Below are positions 24,802 through 32,365 of a stretch of DNA of 64,000 nucleotides, piece after piece. The DNA comes from Falsiroseomonas sp041690465 (GTDB lineage Bacteria > Pseudomonadota > Alphaproteobacteria > Acetobacterales > Acetobacteraceae): positions 1 to 64,000 of the forward strand of contig NZ_JAWLHG010000025.1 of NCBI RefSeq assembly GCF_041690465.1, written 5' to 3'. The position numbers were made by a program, and so were the translations under genes. Every line of letters begins with the position of its first letter. Within the stretch, counting starts at the first letter, position 1. The notes beneath the pieces are model-generated. The model was not told the origin of the DNA. It was given only the letters and a program-made list of their open reading frames with translations, and did not search any database.

Positions 24802-25022
24802 CCTCCGATCGCGACCAAGACGCGCGCCGCTTCGAGGCGCCGCTGATCGAGGGCTGCCGGCTGTTCGAGCGCGTCAGCCGAAAGGGCCGGCGCTACTTGA
24901 CCGGCAGGCTCGGCGGGCTGCGCATCGTCGTTTGGGAGGCCAACGACGGCGGCGAGCACAGCCACGTCCTCATGTTCGGCGCGGCCGCGCCCCCGACCAG
25001 CGGCGGCGGAGGGCGCCGATGA
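24798..25022 (+). CDS. Small hypothetical protein of the element
   Basis: This is a 74-residue unknown protein with a compact strand-rich centre (GLRIVVWEANDGGEHSHVLM) and a Gly-rich tail. It starts within the stop of the gene before it (ATGA) and ends overlapping the next start by 4 bp. The tight coupling supports it as real despite its size. Confidence 0.65.
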   Translation: MTSDRDQDARRFEAPLIEGCRLFERVSRKGRRYLTGRLGGLRIVVWEANDGGEHSHVLMFGAAAPPTSGGGGRR

Positions 25023-25993
25023 TCGGCGATACCGTCACCGTCGTCCATGCCCGCGGTCGGCGCCTCGCCAAGACGATCGATCCGGCCGGCGTCATCGAGC
25101 CCTACGACAACGCGCGCATGGTGGATCTCCACCAGCGCCACGTCGCCGGGCTGCAGGATGTGCACATGCTGCTGCATCGCCTCCTCCACCGCCCCGACTG
25201 CTGCGTGGTGCGCGGCGAGATACTCGACCCGGCTCGCGCCCGCGGCGTTCGGCGCCTGGTACGGCGCGACCTGGAAAGCGGGGACGAGCCGACGCTGCGC
25301 GACGTGCCGCGGCGGTGGCTGGCGCTGGATCTTGATAGCGTCCCGCTGCCCGCCGGCGCCGATCCGCGCGACCTGGCGGGCTGCGCCCGCGCCGTCATGC
25401 CGCTTCTGCCCGGCGCGTTCGGCTGGGCATCGTGCGTGGTGCAGGCCACCGCCTCGCATGGCATCAAGGCCGGCGCCCGGCTGCGCCTCTGGTTCTGGCT
25501 CGACCGCCCTATGACCGGCGCCGAGGCCATCCGCTGGCTGCGCGACGCGCCGGTGGACCGCACCGTGTTCTGGGCGGCACAGCCGATCTATGTCGCGGCG
25601 CCGATCTTCCTCGCCGGCCGCCGTGACCACCTGCCGCACCGGCTGGCGGTGCTGCCGGGGGACGACGCGGTACACGCCCCGCCGGCCGCCTACCTCGCGC
25701 AGCCTCGGCGCCCGCCCACACCGCCGATCCGTCACGACGCCGACGCCGATAGGCGACTGGGCGCCTTGCTGCGGATGGTCCGGCGCGCGCCGGAGGGACG
25801 GCGCCACCCGATCCTGTTCTGGGCGGCATGTCGCGCCGGCGAGCTCGCCCGCGACGGGCACCTGGAGGAGTTGAGCGCCGCGGCCGCACTCGCCGACGCG
25901 GCCATGGAAGCCGGCGGTGACGATCGCCGCCGTGCAGAACAGACGGCCCGCGACGGCATCGCCCGCGGCAGGGAGGAAGCCGCCCATGCCTGA
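25019..25993 (+). CDS. Putative primase-polymerase-like protein
   Basis: This 324-residue protein resembles phage archaeo-eukaryotic primase-like proteins that precede D5 helicases. Likely catalytic acidic residues are in WLALDLDSVPL (near 101). A His-Gly and Arg/Phe-rich strand pair (SHGIKAGARLRLWFWLDRP, near 145) and APIFLAGRRDHLP follow, as in that family. The C-terminal third is helical and Arg-rich. It overlaps the preceding gene by 4 bp and the D5 helicase by 8 bp. The family call is from context and pattern, without a strong single motif. Confidence 0.6.
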   Translation: MIGDTVTVVHARGRRLAKTIDPAGVIEPYDNARMVDLHQRHVAGLQDVHMLLHRLLHRPDCCVVRGEILDPARARGVRRLVRRDLESGDEPTLRDVPRRWLALDLDSVPLPAGADPRDLAGCARAVMPLLPGAFGWASCVVQATASHGIKAGARLRLWFWLDRPMTGAEAIRWLRDAPVDRTVFWAAQPIYVAAPIFLAGRRDHLPHRLAVLPGDDAVHAPPAAYLAQPRRPPTPPIRHDADADRRLGALLRMVRRAPEGRRHPILFWAACRAGELARDGHLEELSAAAALADAAMEAGGDDRRRAEQTARDGIARGREEAAHA

Positions 25994-27350
25994 CGGCGCC
26001 GAGCATCGCCACGACCAGCACGACGCCGAGCCGATGTCGCCGGAGTTCTCCGACGACGCGCTGGCGCTGGAGTTCTCCGCCGAGCACGACGGGCGCCTCG
26101 TCCACGTCGCGGAATGGGGGCAGTGGCGGAAGTGGGACGGGTGCCGCTGGGCGACCGACAACACGCTGACCGTGTTCGACCTGGCCCGCGCCATCTGCCG
26201 ACGCGCGGCCGATCGCGCTCTCGGCCATAGCGAGGAGAAGGCGCGGCTCGCCGCCATCGTCGCCAGCGCACAGAAGGTGGCGGCCGTCGAGCGGCTCGCC
26301 CGCTCCGACCGGAGGCATGCCCGCGCGTCCGACGACTTCGACGCCGACCCCTTCGCGCTCAACACGCCGGCCGGTGTGGTGGATCTGCGAACCGGCACGC
26401 TGCGCCCGCACCGGCGCGGCGACTACTTCACCAAGGTGACGGGAGCCGGGCCCGGCGGCGACTGCCCGCGCTTCCTCGCCTTCCTGCAGGAAGTCACCGG
26501 CGGCGATCGAGCCTTCGTCGCCTTCCTCCGGCGCTGGTTCGGCTACTGCCTGACCGGCTCCACCCGCGAGCACAAGGTGGTGGTGCTGAAGGGGCCGGGC
26601 GGCAACGGCAAGAGCCTCCTCCTGTCCACCATAGCCGACGCCATCGGCGACTACGCCACCTCGGCCGACACGTCGCTGTTCACCGCCGGCCGCCATGAGC
26701 AGCATCCCACCGGCCTCGCCGACCTGCGCGGCGCCCGGCTGGTGGTGGCGCAGGAGACGGAGGCCGGCGCGCGGCTGGCCGAGGCGCGGCTGAAGGCGCT
26801 CACCGGCGGCGATCGGGTGAAGGCGCGGTTCATGCGCGCCGACTTCTTCGAGTTCACGCCGACCTTCAAGCTGGTGATGGCGACGAACCACAGCCCCGCC
26901 ATCCGCAGCGCCGACGCCGCCATGCGCCGCCGCCTGCTGTTCCTGCCGTTCACCTACGTGCCGCCGATGCCCGACCCCGAACTCCCCGATCGCCTGCGCG
27001 CTGAACTGCCGGGCATCCTCGCCTGGCTGATCGCCGGATGCCTCGAGTGGCAGGAGCACGGCCTCGAACCGCCCGCCGTCGTGCTCGACGCCACCGCGGC
27101 CTACTTCGCTGAGCAGGATCTACTCGCCCGCTGGATCGCCGAGCGCACCGAGCGGCAGGAAACGGCGCAGGCGCCCGCCACCGCCCTCTACCGGGACTGG
27201 CAAGCATGGGCGCGCGACCAGGGCGAGGAACCCGGCACCGTCAAGGCGTTCTCCGAAGCCCTGGAGCGCGTCTTCGCGAAGAAGCGGACCAAGCACGGGC
27301 AGGTCTTCCTCGGCCTGCGGCTGCGCCCCTCCGACACCGGCGTGATGTGA
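25986..27350 (+). CDS. D5-type phage/plasmid replicative helicase
   Basis: This 454-residue superfamily 3 ATPase would unwind DNA for replication of the element. After an N-terminal D5_N region (FALNTPAGVVDLRTG, near 120) comes Walker A (LKGPGGNGKSLLL, near 202), Walker B-like RLVVAQETE (near 250), and the SF3 sensor region KLVMATNHSP near 300 with MRRRLLFLPF. The C-terminal part (LLARWIAERTE and on) is the winged region typical of Pox-D5 proteins. The ATG at 25986 overlaps the primase-like gene, so both act together. Confidence 0.92.
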   Translation: MPDGAEHRHDQHDAEPMSPEFSDDALALEFSAEHDGRLVHVAEWGQWRKWDGCRWATDNTLTVFDLARAICRRAADRALGHSEEKARLAAIVASAQKVAAVERLARSDRRHARASDDFDADPFALNTPAGVVDLRTGTLRPHRRGDYFTKVTGAGPGGDCPRFLAFLQEVTGGDRAFVAFLRRWFGYCLTGSTREHKVVVLKGPGGNGKSLLLSTIADAIGDYATSADTSLFTAGRHEQHPTGLADLRGARLVVAQETEAGARLAEARLKALTGGDRVKARFMRADFFEFTPTFKLVMATNHSPAIRSADAAMRRRLLFLPFTYVPPMPDPELPDRLRAELPGILAWLIAGCLEWQEHGLEPPAVVLDATAAYFAEQDLLARWIAERTERQETAQAPATALYRDWQAWARDQGEEPGTVKAFSEALERVFAKKRTKHGQVFLGLRLRPSDTGVM

Positions 27351-27373
27351 ACTGGCGGGCCTTGCGTGGCCGC

Positions 27374-27470
27374 TGGTGTAGGGTGGTGCAGGGTTTGCCG
27401 ATTACAGCGTTACGCGTGTGCGCGCGCACGATAACGGCTCAACCGGGAAACCCTGCACAACCCTACACCC
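27374..27470. repeat. Large imperfect palindrome between the helicase and resolvase genes
   Basis: Arms of 23 bases at 27374-27396 and 27448-27470 are inverted copies with two mismatches (GTGTAGGGTGGTGCAGGG against its complement). The 51-bp centre holds a second palindrome, GTGCGCGCGCAC, flanked by GTTA and TAAC. The site lies between convergent genes. It could be a replication origin for the helicase, a recombination site or a two-way terminator; no T-run follows the arms. Confidence 0.6.
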
Positions 27471-27536
27471 GAGTGTGCGGGAGAGGTGTTTCTCCCGCGT
27501 CGGGCCGGTCCTGGATGGCTTGCGCGTCGGCGCCCA

Positions 27537-28187
27537 TCAGGGCGCCGCTGGCCCCGCCGAGTTGAGGATGCGATAGACGCTTGAGCGCCCGATCCCGAGT
27601 TGTCGGGCTATTTCGGATGCCGTGTAGCCGTCGTGGGACAAGGCGAACACCTTGCTGGACTTCTCCCGCGCAGTCGGCTTCCGGCCGTTGTAGCGGCCCT
27701 CCGCCTTGGCCTTGGCGATGCCCTCCCGCTGCCTTTCGAGCATTAGGGCGCGCTCAAACTCGGCGACGGCGCCGAGCATCGTCAGGGTCAGGCGACCAGT
27801 CGGGGTTCGCGTGTCCACCGGCTGCCCGCCCATGGAGAGCACCAGCAGCCCGACGCCCTTGGCCTCCAACCGGCCGATAATGTCCAAGAGATCCGCAACA
27901 GAGCGCGCAAGCCTGTCGGGCCGTGTGACCACTACCGTGTCGCCTGCCCGCACGTAGTCCAGGGCTGCGGCAAGCTCGTCCCGCTTTGCTACTGACGAGA
28001 CCCGTTCGGAGAACAGCCGGACGCATCCAGCCGCGCGTAGGTCCCTCTCCTGAGCCTCAAGACCTGCTTCCTGGTCGACGGTGGACGTGCGGGCATATCC
28101 AACGAGTTGCCCGTTTGACTGTTGGTCCTTCGGGGGCACCCGCTTGACGGGCACCTTGACCCCCTTCCGCCCTGTCGCCTGCGCCAT
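27537..28187 (-). CDS. Serine recombinase (resolvase/invertase family)
   Basis: This 216-residue small serine recombinase has the N-terminal catalytic motif GYARTSTVDQ with the nucleophilic Ser near residue 35, TRPDRLARSVADLLDII near 105, the E-helix region LTMLGAVAEFERALMLERQR, and a C-terminal Hin-type helix-turn-helix (ASEIARQLGIGRSSVYRIL). It could resolve multimers or invert DNA. The ATG at 28187 follows AAAGGAGAG. An inverted repeat at 28201-28263 lies directly upstream and could be its binding site. Confidence 0.94.
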   Translation of the reverse strand: MAQATGRKGVKVPVKRVPPKDQQSNGQLVGYARTSTVDQEAGLEAQERDLRAAGCVRLFSERVSSVAKRDELAAALDYVRAGDTVVVTRPDRLARSVADLLDIIGRLEAKGVGLLVLSMGGQPVDTRTPTGRLTLTMLGAVAEFERALMLERQREGIAKAKAEGRYNGRKPTAREKSSKVFALSHDGYTASEIARQLGIGRSSVYRILNSAGPAAP

Positions 28188-28200
28188 GAACTCTCTCCTT

Positions 28201-28263
28201 TCCCAAAAGGTCTTAGACCATACGCCTATCGGCACCCGAAAGCAATGGGACAACCTTTTGGGA
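28201..28263. repeat. Inverted repeats upstream of the serine recombinase (candidate res site)
   Basis: TCCCAAAAGGT (28201-28211) and its exact complement ACCTTTTGGGA (28253-28263) flank about 41 bp. The left arm also overlaps GGTCTTAGACC, an 11-base palindrome. Binding sites of small serine recombinases are built from such inverted 11-12-mers just upstream of the gene, where they double as operators. The assignment is positional. Confidence 0.5.
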
Positions 28264-28625
28264 CCATAGCGGGCCGCCACCTGGGACGTTCCACTAGGGC
28301 AGGCTCATGTGAGACAAAGGCCATCTCCAGCCGCCCGGCGCAGGCACCCTCGCCGGGAAGGCCGCCCCCTGGACGCATCGCGATTTCTGGCGGCATGCGC
28401 GACCCCTCCCCGGCGCCAGGGAAAAATCATCGGCAGAGAAGTGCCGGGGGGAAAAACTCGGCGACCTCGGTGTACTACCCACCCCTCACGTAATCCGCCC
28501 CCGCTGCCGACCTTGCTCGGGCCCTCGCAGTGAGGTCGGGAATTTTCTGCTGGCAGACCATTCCTTGCCGTTTTGCCGCAAGAACAACGTGCAACGCCGG
28601 TCGGCGTGCAGCTATCATCCGGCAC
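28264..28625. other. Intergenic region within the element, no gene seen
   Basis: No frame with coding character was found between the recombinase and the EF-hand membrane protein. The region contains the expected divergent promoters, but no confident -35/-10 pair or operator was picked out. Confidence 0.35.
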
Positions 28626-29051
28626 ATGCGAAGCCTTGAGGATGATCCGGTCGTTGTGTTCCTTCTTCCGCTGGCGTGGGCGGCATGCTTCGTGCTCGCG
28701 GCCCTCGACGGGTTGAACGGCGCTGTAGGGCTGGACATCAACGGCGACGGCGCCGTGACTTTGCGCGACGTCTTCATGCTCGTGTGGAGTTCATGGATAG
28801 TAGCGACGGTGATGCCCGTGGTCCTGCTCGTGGCCTTCCTGGACACCACCGCCCCGGGCTTACTTCGTTTCCTGGAGATCCCTGCCCTGCTTGATGCCAC
28901 GGGCACTGTCGGCCTCGTGGCACTGGGGCTGGCATCCTGGATCGGGCTACTCGTTTGCATCGCACGGCTAGAGCGCGAGGTTCGCGCGATGATGCGCTAC
29001 TTGGCGATGGTCCGGTACCATCGTCGCGAACGGAAGCGCTGGCCATTTTAG
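28626..29051 (+). CDS. Membrane protein with an EF-hand-like loop
   Basis: This 141-residue protein has three or four hydrophobic helices (about 9-25, 53-72 and 95-117). Between helices 1 and 2 lies LDINGDGAVTLRD, a textbook 12-residue calcium loop (D-x-N-x-D-G-x-V-x-x-x-D), as in dockerins and EF hands. The C-terminus is basic and cytoplasmic (RYHRRERKRWPF). The combination suggests a calcium- or cation-sensing membrane protein. I know of no named family member with a proven function. The ribosome site is weak. Confidence 0.65.
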   Translation: MRSLEDDPVVVFLLPLAWAACFVLAALDGLNGAVGLDINGDGAVTLRDVFMLVWSSWIVATVMPVVLLVAFLDTTAPGLLRFLEIPALLDATGTVGLVALGLASWIGLLVCIARLEREVRAMMRYLAMVRYHRRERKRWPF

Positions 29052-29149
29052 ACTAACCGAATGCCGTCGGTGCGGGTGCGCCTTTGCGCTGCGTGACGAC
29101 GTCTGACGATTTCTGTTGACGGGCGCAGTCCGCTCGGGACAGCGGTGGT

Positions 29150-29398
29150 ATGAGCACCGACACGCGCATGGCGCGGACCCGGCTGACGCGGAAGGAACTG
29201 GCGGCGGAGCTGACGGCGCGCGGCTATCCGATCGCGGCGGACACGCTGGCGCAGCACGCATCCCGCGGCACCGGGCCCGGCTTCGTCATCTTCGGCCGAA
29301 CGGCCCTCTACGATCTCGACCGGGCGCTGGCATGGGCGGAAGCCCGCGAGAGGCGCCCGCGTTCGGCGGCCCGCGCTGCCGCCGGCGCGGCGGCCTAG
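29150..29398 (+). CDS. Small helix-turn-helix protein
   Basis: This 82-residue protein has a MerR/AlpA-like DNA-binding domain: RLTRKELAAELTARGYPIAA as the helix-turn-helix, HASRGTGPGFVIFG as the wing and ALYDLDRALAWAEA as the last helix. It is followed 10 bp later by the terminase-like gene. It may be a transcription regulator of the downstream set. The ribosome site is weak. Confidence 0.65.
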   Translation: MSTDTRMARTRLTRKELAAELTARGYPIAADTLAQHASRGTGPGFVIFGRTALYDLDRALAWAEARERRPRSAARAAAGAAA

Positions 29399-29408
29399 GA
29401 GGCAGCCG

Positions 29409-30056
29409 ATGGTCGGCACCGCCAAGCCCGGCATTGCCTGGCCCGCAATCGAGGAATGTTGGCGTGCTGGACAATCGGAGAGCAGCCTCGCGCGCCGGTT
29501 CGGCGTGACGCGGCAGGCGATCGCCTGGCGCCGGGACAAGTACGAATGGAGCCGCAGCAGCGACGCCGAGGCGATCGCCGCGACGGCCACGGCGGAGCGC
29601 ATCAACCGGCCGCAGACGGCGCGCGACCGCGCGCTGCTGGCGCTCGACGCGCGCCGCACCCCGGCCGCGATGCAGAAGATCCTCGACGCTCTGCGCGCCG
29701 GCTCGACCAAGACGCTGGCCGCGCGCATGGCGGGGCTCACGCGGCAGCAACTGGACGACTGGTTCAAGGCGGATCCGGCGTTCCTCTCGCTGGCCGAGGC
29801 CGCGGTCGCGGAGTGCGCGCACGAAGCGATCCAGCGCGTGCAGAAGGCCGGCGCACGCGGCGACTGGCGCGCGGACTTCGCCATGCTGCAGGCGCATCCG
29901 GAGACGCGCGCCGACTTCGGCCAGGTGGCCGAGGCCGAGCACCATGGCGCGCGGGTGGTGGTGAACCTGGTCCTGCCCGCCGAGCTCCGCGCGCAACTTG
30001 AGGCGGCCCGGCCGGCGCCGCGCGTCATCGACCACGACGAAGGAACCGAAGGATGA
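29409..30056 (+). CDS. Terminase-small-subunit-like DNA-binding protein
   Basis: This 215-residue protein opens with a Hin/TerS-type helix-turn-helix (ESSLARRFGVTRQAIAWRR, about 23-41) and has a second one (KTLAARMAGLTRQQLDDWF, about 98-116) before FKADPAFLSLAEAAVAE. That layout is seen in phage terminase small subunits and satellite TerS-like proteins, but it also fits a regulator. No large terminase subunit is in the element. AGGAGG precedes the ATG at 29409. It overlaps the next gene by 4 bp. Confidence 0.55.
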   Translation: MVGTAKPGIAWPAIEECWRAGQSESSLARRFGVTRQAIAWRRDKYEWSRSSDAEAIAATATAERINRPQTARDRALLALDARRTPAAMQKILDALRAGSTKTLAARMAGLTRQQLDDWFKADPAFLSLAEAAVAECAHEAIQRVQKAGARGDWRADFAMLQAHPETRADFGQVAEAEHHGARVVVNLVLPAELRAQLEAARPAPRVIDHDEGTEG

Positions 30057-30337
30057 CACCTCCTACGCCAAGGGCGGACGCCGCGCGCTGGCGCGTGCAC
30101 CACGAGCAGACTGCGGCGCAGTGCATCGCCTGGGGCATGCACCCAGACGAGGCGAAGGTCGCGGCCTGGTATCTCACGGCCGGCGCCTACTCCGCGGAGC
30201 ACCGCTGCGACCACTACGACAGCGAGGCGGCGCTCTACCGCATGCTGATCCCAGCCGGCACGCAGCGCGAGCGCTACACCCATTCGCACCCTGCGCACGC
30301 CTACCGGGCGGCGCGATCCACGAGGGCACCAGCATGA
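30053..30337 (+). CDS. Hypothetical protein, short paralogue of the 30771 gene product
   Basis: This 94-residue unknown has a core with RWRVHHEQT and GMHPDEAKVAAWY. The same pattern (RWRAAHD, GMHPDHAAEAAWY) opens the 30771 product, so both share a small helical domain. It starts within the stop of the terminase-like gene and ends within the start of the coiled-coil gene, each by 4 bp. This places it in one transcript of coupled genes. Confidence 0.7.
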   Translation: MTPPTPRADAARWRVHHEQTAAQCIAWGMHPDEAKVAAWYLTAGAYSAEHRCDHYDSEAALYRMLIPAGTQRERYTHSHPAHAYRAARSTRAPA

Positions 30338-30756
30338 GCACCACCGCCGACACGGCATCCCCCCCGATCTCCGCTGCCGCCGCGCTCGACACCGCCCGCG
30401 GCTTCGCGCGGCTCTACCGCGAGCTCGGCGCGCTGCACGAGTTTGCCGAGGCGTGCGCCGGCCTGCAGCAGCAGGAGCGCGAGATCCGGCAGCGCGTCGC
30501 GACGGCGGAGGCGACGCTGGCCGACCTGAAGAACCAGATCGCCGACGCGGAGACGGGCATCGGCGAGGCGCGCGCGCGCAAGGCCGCCGAGAATGCGAGG
30601 GCGCGCGAGGCGGAGGAGAAGGCCCGCGCCGCGGCCGAGAAGCTGAGGCTCGCCGAGGCGGCCGAGGCCCGGCTGCAGGCGGCGGAGACGCGGCTCGCCG
30701 AGGTCGAGGCGAAGCTGCAGCGCGCGCGTGATGCCGTCGCCGGCATCGGCGCTTGA
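30334..30756 (+). CDS. Coiled-coil protein of the element
   Basis: This 140-residue protein is almost entirely a coiled coil from about 40 to 135, rich in Ala, Glu, Arg and Lys in heptads (LADLKNQIADAETGIGEA, AEKLRLAEAAEARL). It has no signal peptide or membrane segment. It lies between the two paralogues in the coupled gene set. A scaffold-like or oligomerising role is possible, but nothing specific can be said. Confidence 0.7.
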   Translation: MSTTADTASPPISAAAALDTARGFARLYRELGALHEFAEACAGLQQQEREIRQRVATAEATLADLKNQIADAETGIGEARARKAAENARAREAEEKARAAAEKLRLAEAAEARLQAAETRLAEVEAKLQRARDAVAGIGA

Positions 30757-30770
30757 AGGAGACGATCACG

Positions 30771-31691
30771 GTGGCGACGATGGACCGGAACCCCGACGAT
30801 GCCGTGCGCTGGCGCGCGGCACATGACGTGCTGGTGGCGGAGTTCCGCGATGCCGGCATGCACCCCGACCATGCGGCCGAGGCGGCATGGTATCGGCTCG
30901 CGTTCAAGCTGCTGGACGACGGCGCCGCCGGCGACCTCTACGTCGCCGAGGCCATGCTTCGGGTTGCGCATGTGGCGCCGCCGGAGAATTCGAAGCGGTC
31001 CCTGTCGCGCTGGACCTCGCTGCGGCGCGGCGATGCCTTCCACCCCGGCGACGGCGCGGGCGGGCCTGGTCCGCACTCTCCGGACCTGCCGGAGTTCTTC
31101 ACCTGGGCGGACGGGCGGCCCTACACGCCGCGCGCCCGGGCCAGCGGCATGCTGAAGCAGGCGCCGTCGGCCGTGACGTTCATCAACACGTGGACGCGGC
31201 TCTACGGCGCTGCCCGCGTGGAGGTGGCCGACATCAGCCGCGAGATCGTGGACATGCTCGAACCGGGGAACGGCCGGACGATCACGCCCCACACCATCGC
31301 CGGGATGATCGCCCGGCAGTTCGAGGGCACCAACTGCGGCGTCGGCCTGGTGTTCAAGGCGATCCGGCTGGAGGGCGCCACACGCCATTCGCCGCCGCTG
31401 GCGTTCCAGATCGCCCCGCCCGGCACCATGCGCGCGGTGCGACCCTCGATGCCGGCGATCACGGCGCGCGATCCGGCCTACCAGCCGGCCGCGGATCGCC
31501 TGGTGGAACTCGCCAACCTCGACATGAGCACGGGGCTTCCGGCGGCCGAGGGCGAGAACGCGATCACCCGCGAGATGGAGGCCGAGCGCGTGGCCTTCGA
31601 CGTGGTGGTGGCCGAGGCGGCGGCGGCGCAGGGCATCGGCACCGACGAAGCCCGCCGTCGGCTGCATCGCGGCATCAGGGGACGCCTGTAA
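30771..31691 (+). CDS. Hypothetical protein with an N-terminal RWR/GMHPD domain
   Basis: This is about 306 residues from a GTG at 30771, which has AAGGAG 9 bases upstream. A TTG at 30753 or an ATG at 30780 are alternatives. The N-terminal 65 residues match the 30053 product. The middle (ADGRPYTPRARASGMLKQAP, FINTWTRLYGAARVEV) and the GRTITPHTIAGMIARQFEGT region look like a globular domain I do not recognise. Its stop overlaps the next start (TAATG). Confidence 0.7.
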   Translation: MATMDRNPDDAVRWRAAHDVLVAEFRDAGMHPDHAAEAAWYRLAFKLLDDGAAGDLYVAEAMLRVAHVAPPENSKRSLSRWTSLRRGDAFHPGDGAGGPGPHSPDLPEFFTWADGRPYTPRARASGMLKQAPSAVTFINTWTRLYGAARVEVADISREIVDMLEPGNGRTITPHTIAGMIARQFEGTNCGVGLVFKAIRLEGATRHSPPLAFQIAPPGTMRAVRPSMPAITARDPAYQPAADRLVELANLDMSTGLPAAEGENAITREMEAERVAFDVVVAEAAAAQGIGTDEARRRLHRGIRGRL

Positions 31692-31912
31692 TGGTAGAGC
31701 CGGTCCACATGCCGACCTACGCCACGCCCGGCGAGGAGGCCGCCTACGTGGAAGGCAAGCGCATCCACGACCTCATGAGCAGCCCCGCGTACCGGATGGA
31801 CAAGCGGGTGCAGGAGGAGGTGCGGGCCTTCTTCGCCCAGCACTACAGCACGGCGCCGATCGAGCCCGCCCGCTCGCCCGGCGAGGCGCCGAGCGGCGGC
31901 TTCGGGCGCTGA
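31691..31912 (+). CDS. Small hypothetical protein of the element
   Basis: This is a 73-residue unknown. It is charged and helical in the middle (EEAAYVEGKRIHDLM, MDKRVQEEVRAFFAQHY), with a Pro/Gly-rich tail. It is coupled to the gene before it by a TAATG junction and closes the 29409-31912 run. Short proteins with the pattern EEAAYVEG-x2-IHDLM occur near phage-like genes, but I cannot name a family. Confidence 0.6.
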   Translation: MVEPVHMPTYATPGEEAAYVEGKRIHDLMSSPAYRMDKRVQEEVRAFFAQHYSTAPIEPARSPGEAPSGGFGR

Positions 31913-31937
31913 CCTGGCAGCGGTGATCGGCTGCCGT

Positions 31938-32255
31938 TCAGGCGGCGCTGGTGGCCGCTTCCCGGGGCTGGAACACCCGCGCGCGATGGCAGGCGCACCA
32001 GCTCGCGCGCTCGACCACCGGCGCGCCGCAGAACATCGCGCGGCGGCCTGGACGCTCTCCGTCCGCCCATGCCGGCCACTGGCAGGTGCGGTGCCGCACT
32101 CCACCCGCCGGCAGCCCCGTCGCGCGGTTCTGCGCCATGTCGAGGCCGCGCGCCTTTCGGTCTCGGGAGATGGCACGCCGGAGGGCCGTGGCTGCGCTGT
32201 GGTTCGTCGGCCATCGCCAGACCCCGCCGAGAAGCACGCTTCCGCCGTCTGCCAT
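31938..32255 (-). CDS. GcrA-like zinc-binding protein
   Basis: This 105-residue protein ends in a Cys/His cluster: CQWPAWADGE, then FCGAPVVERASWCACH followed by ARVFQP. It matches the C-terminal zinc module of GcrA, the alphaproteobacterial cell-cycle regulator that binds sigma70 (CxWPxGD...FCGxP...YCxxH...QP). The N-terminal DNA-binding domain of GcrA (W-T-x-E-R...) is absent. It is the only minus-strand gene in this stretch. Stand-alone modules of this kind occur in alphaproteobacterial phages. The start at 32255 is a best guess. Confidence 0.65.
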   Translation of the reverse strand: MADGGSVLLGGVWRWPTNHSAATALRRAISRDRKARGLDMAQNRATGLPAGGVRHRTCQWPAWADGERPGRRAMFCGAPVVERASWCACHRARVFQPREAATSAA

Positions 32256-32365
32256 GCCGAGAACCCTGCTGTTAGGCTCTCCTGCTGTCCAAATCAGGCG
32301 AAGATCGCGCAATCACGGATGGTGATGCGGGCCGCAAATGATCGCGCTAGGATGGGCCGGTCCGG

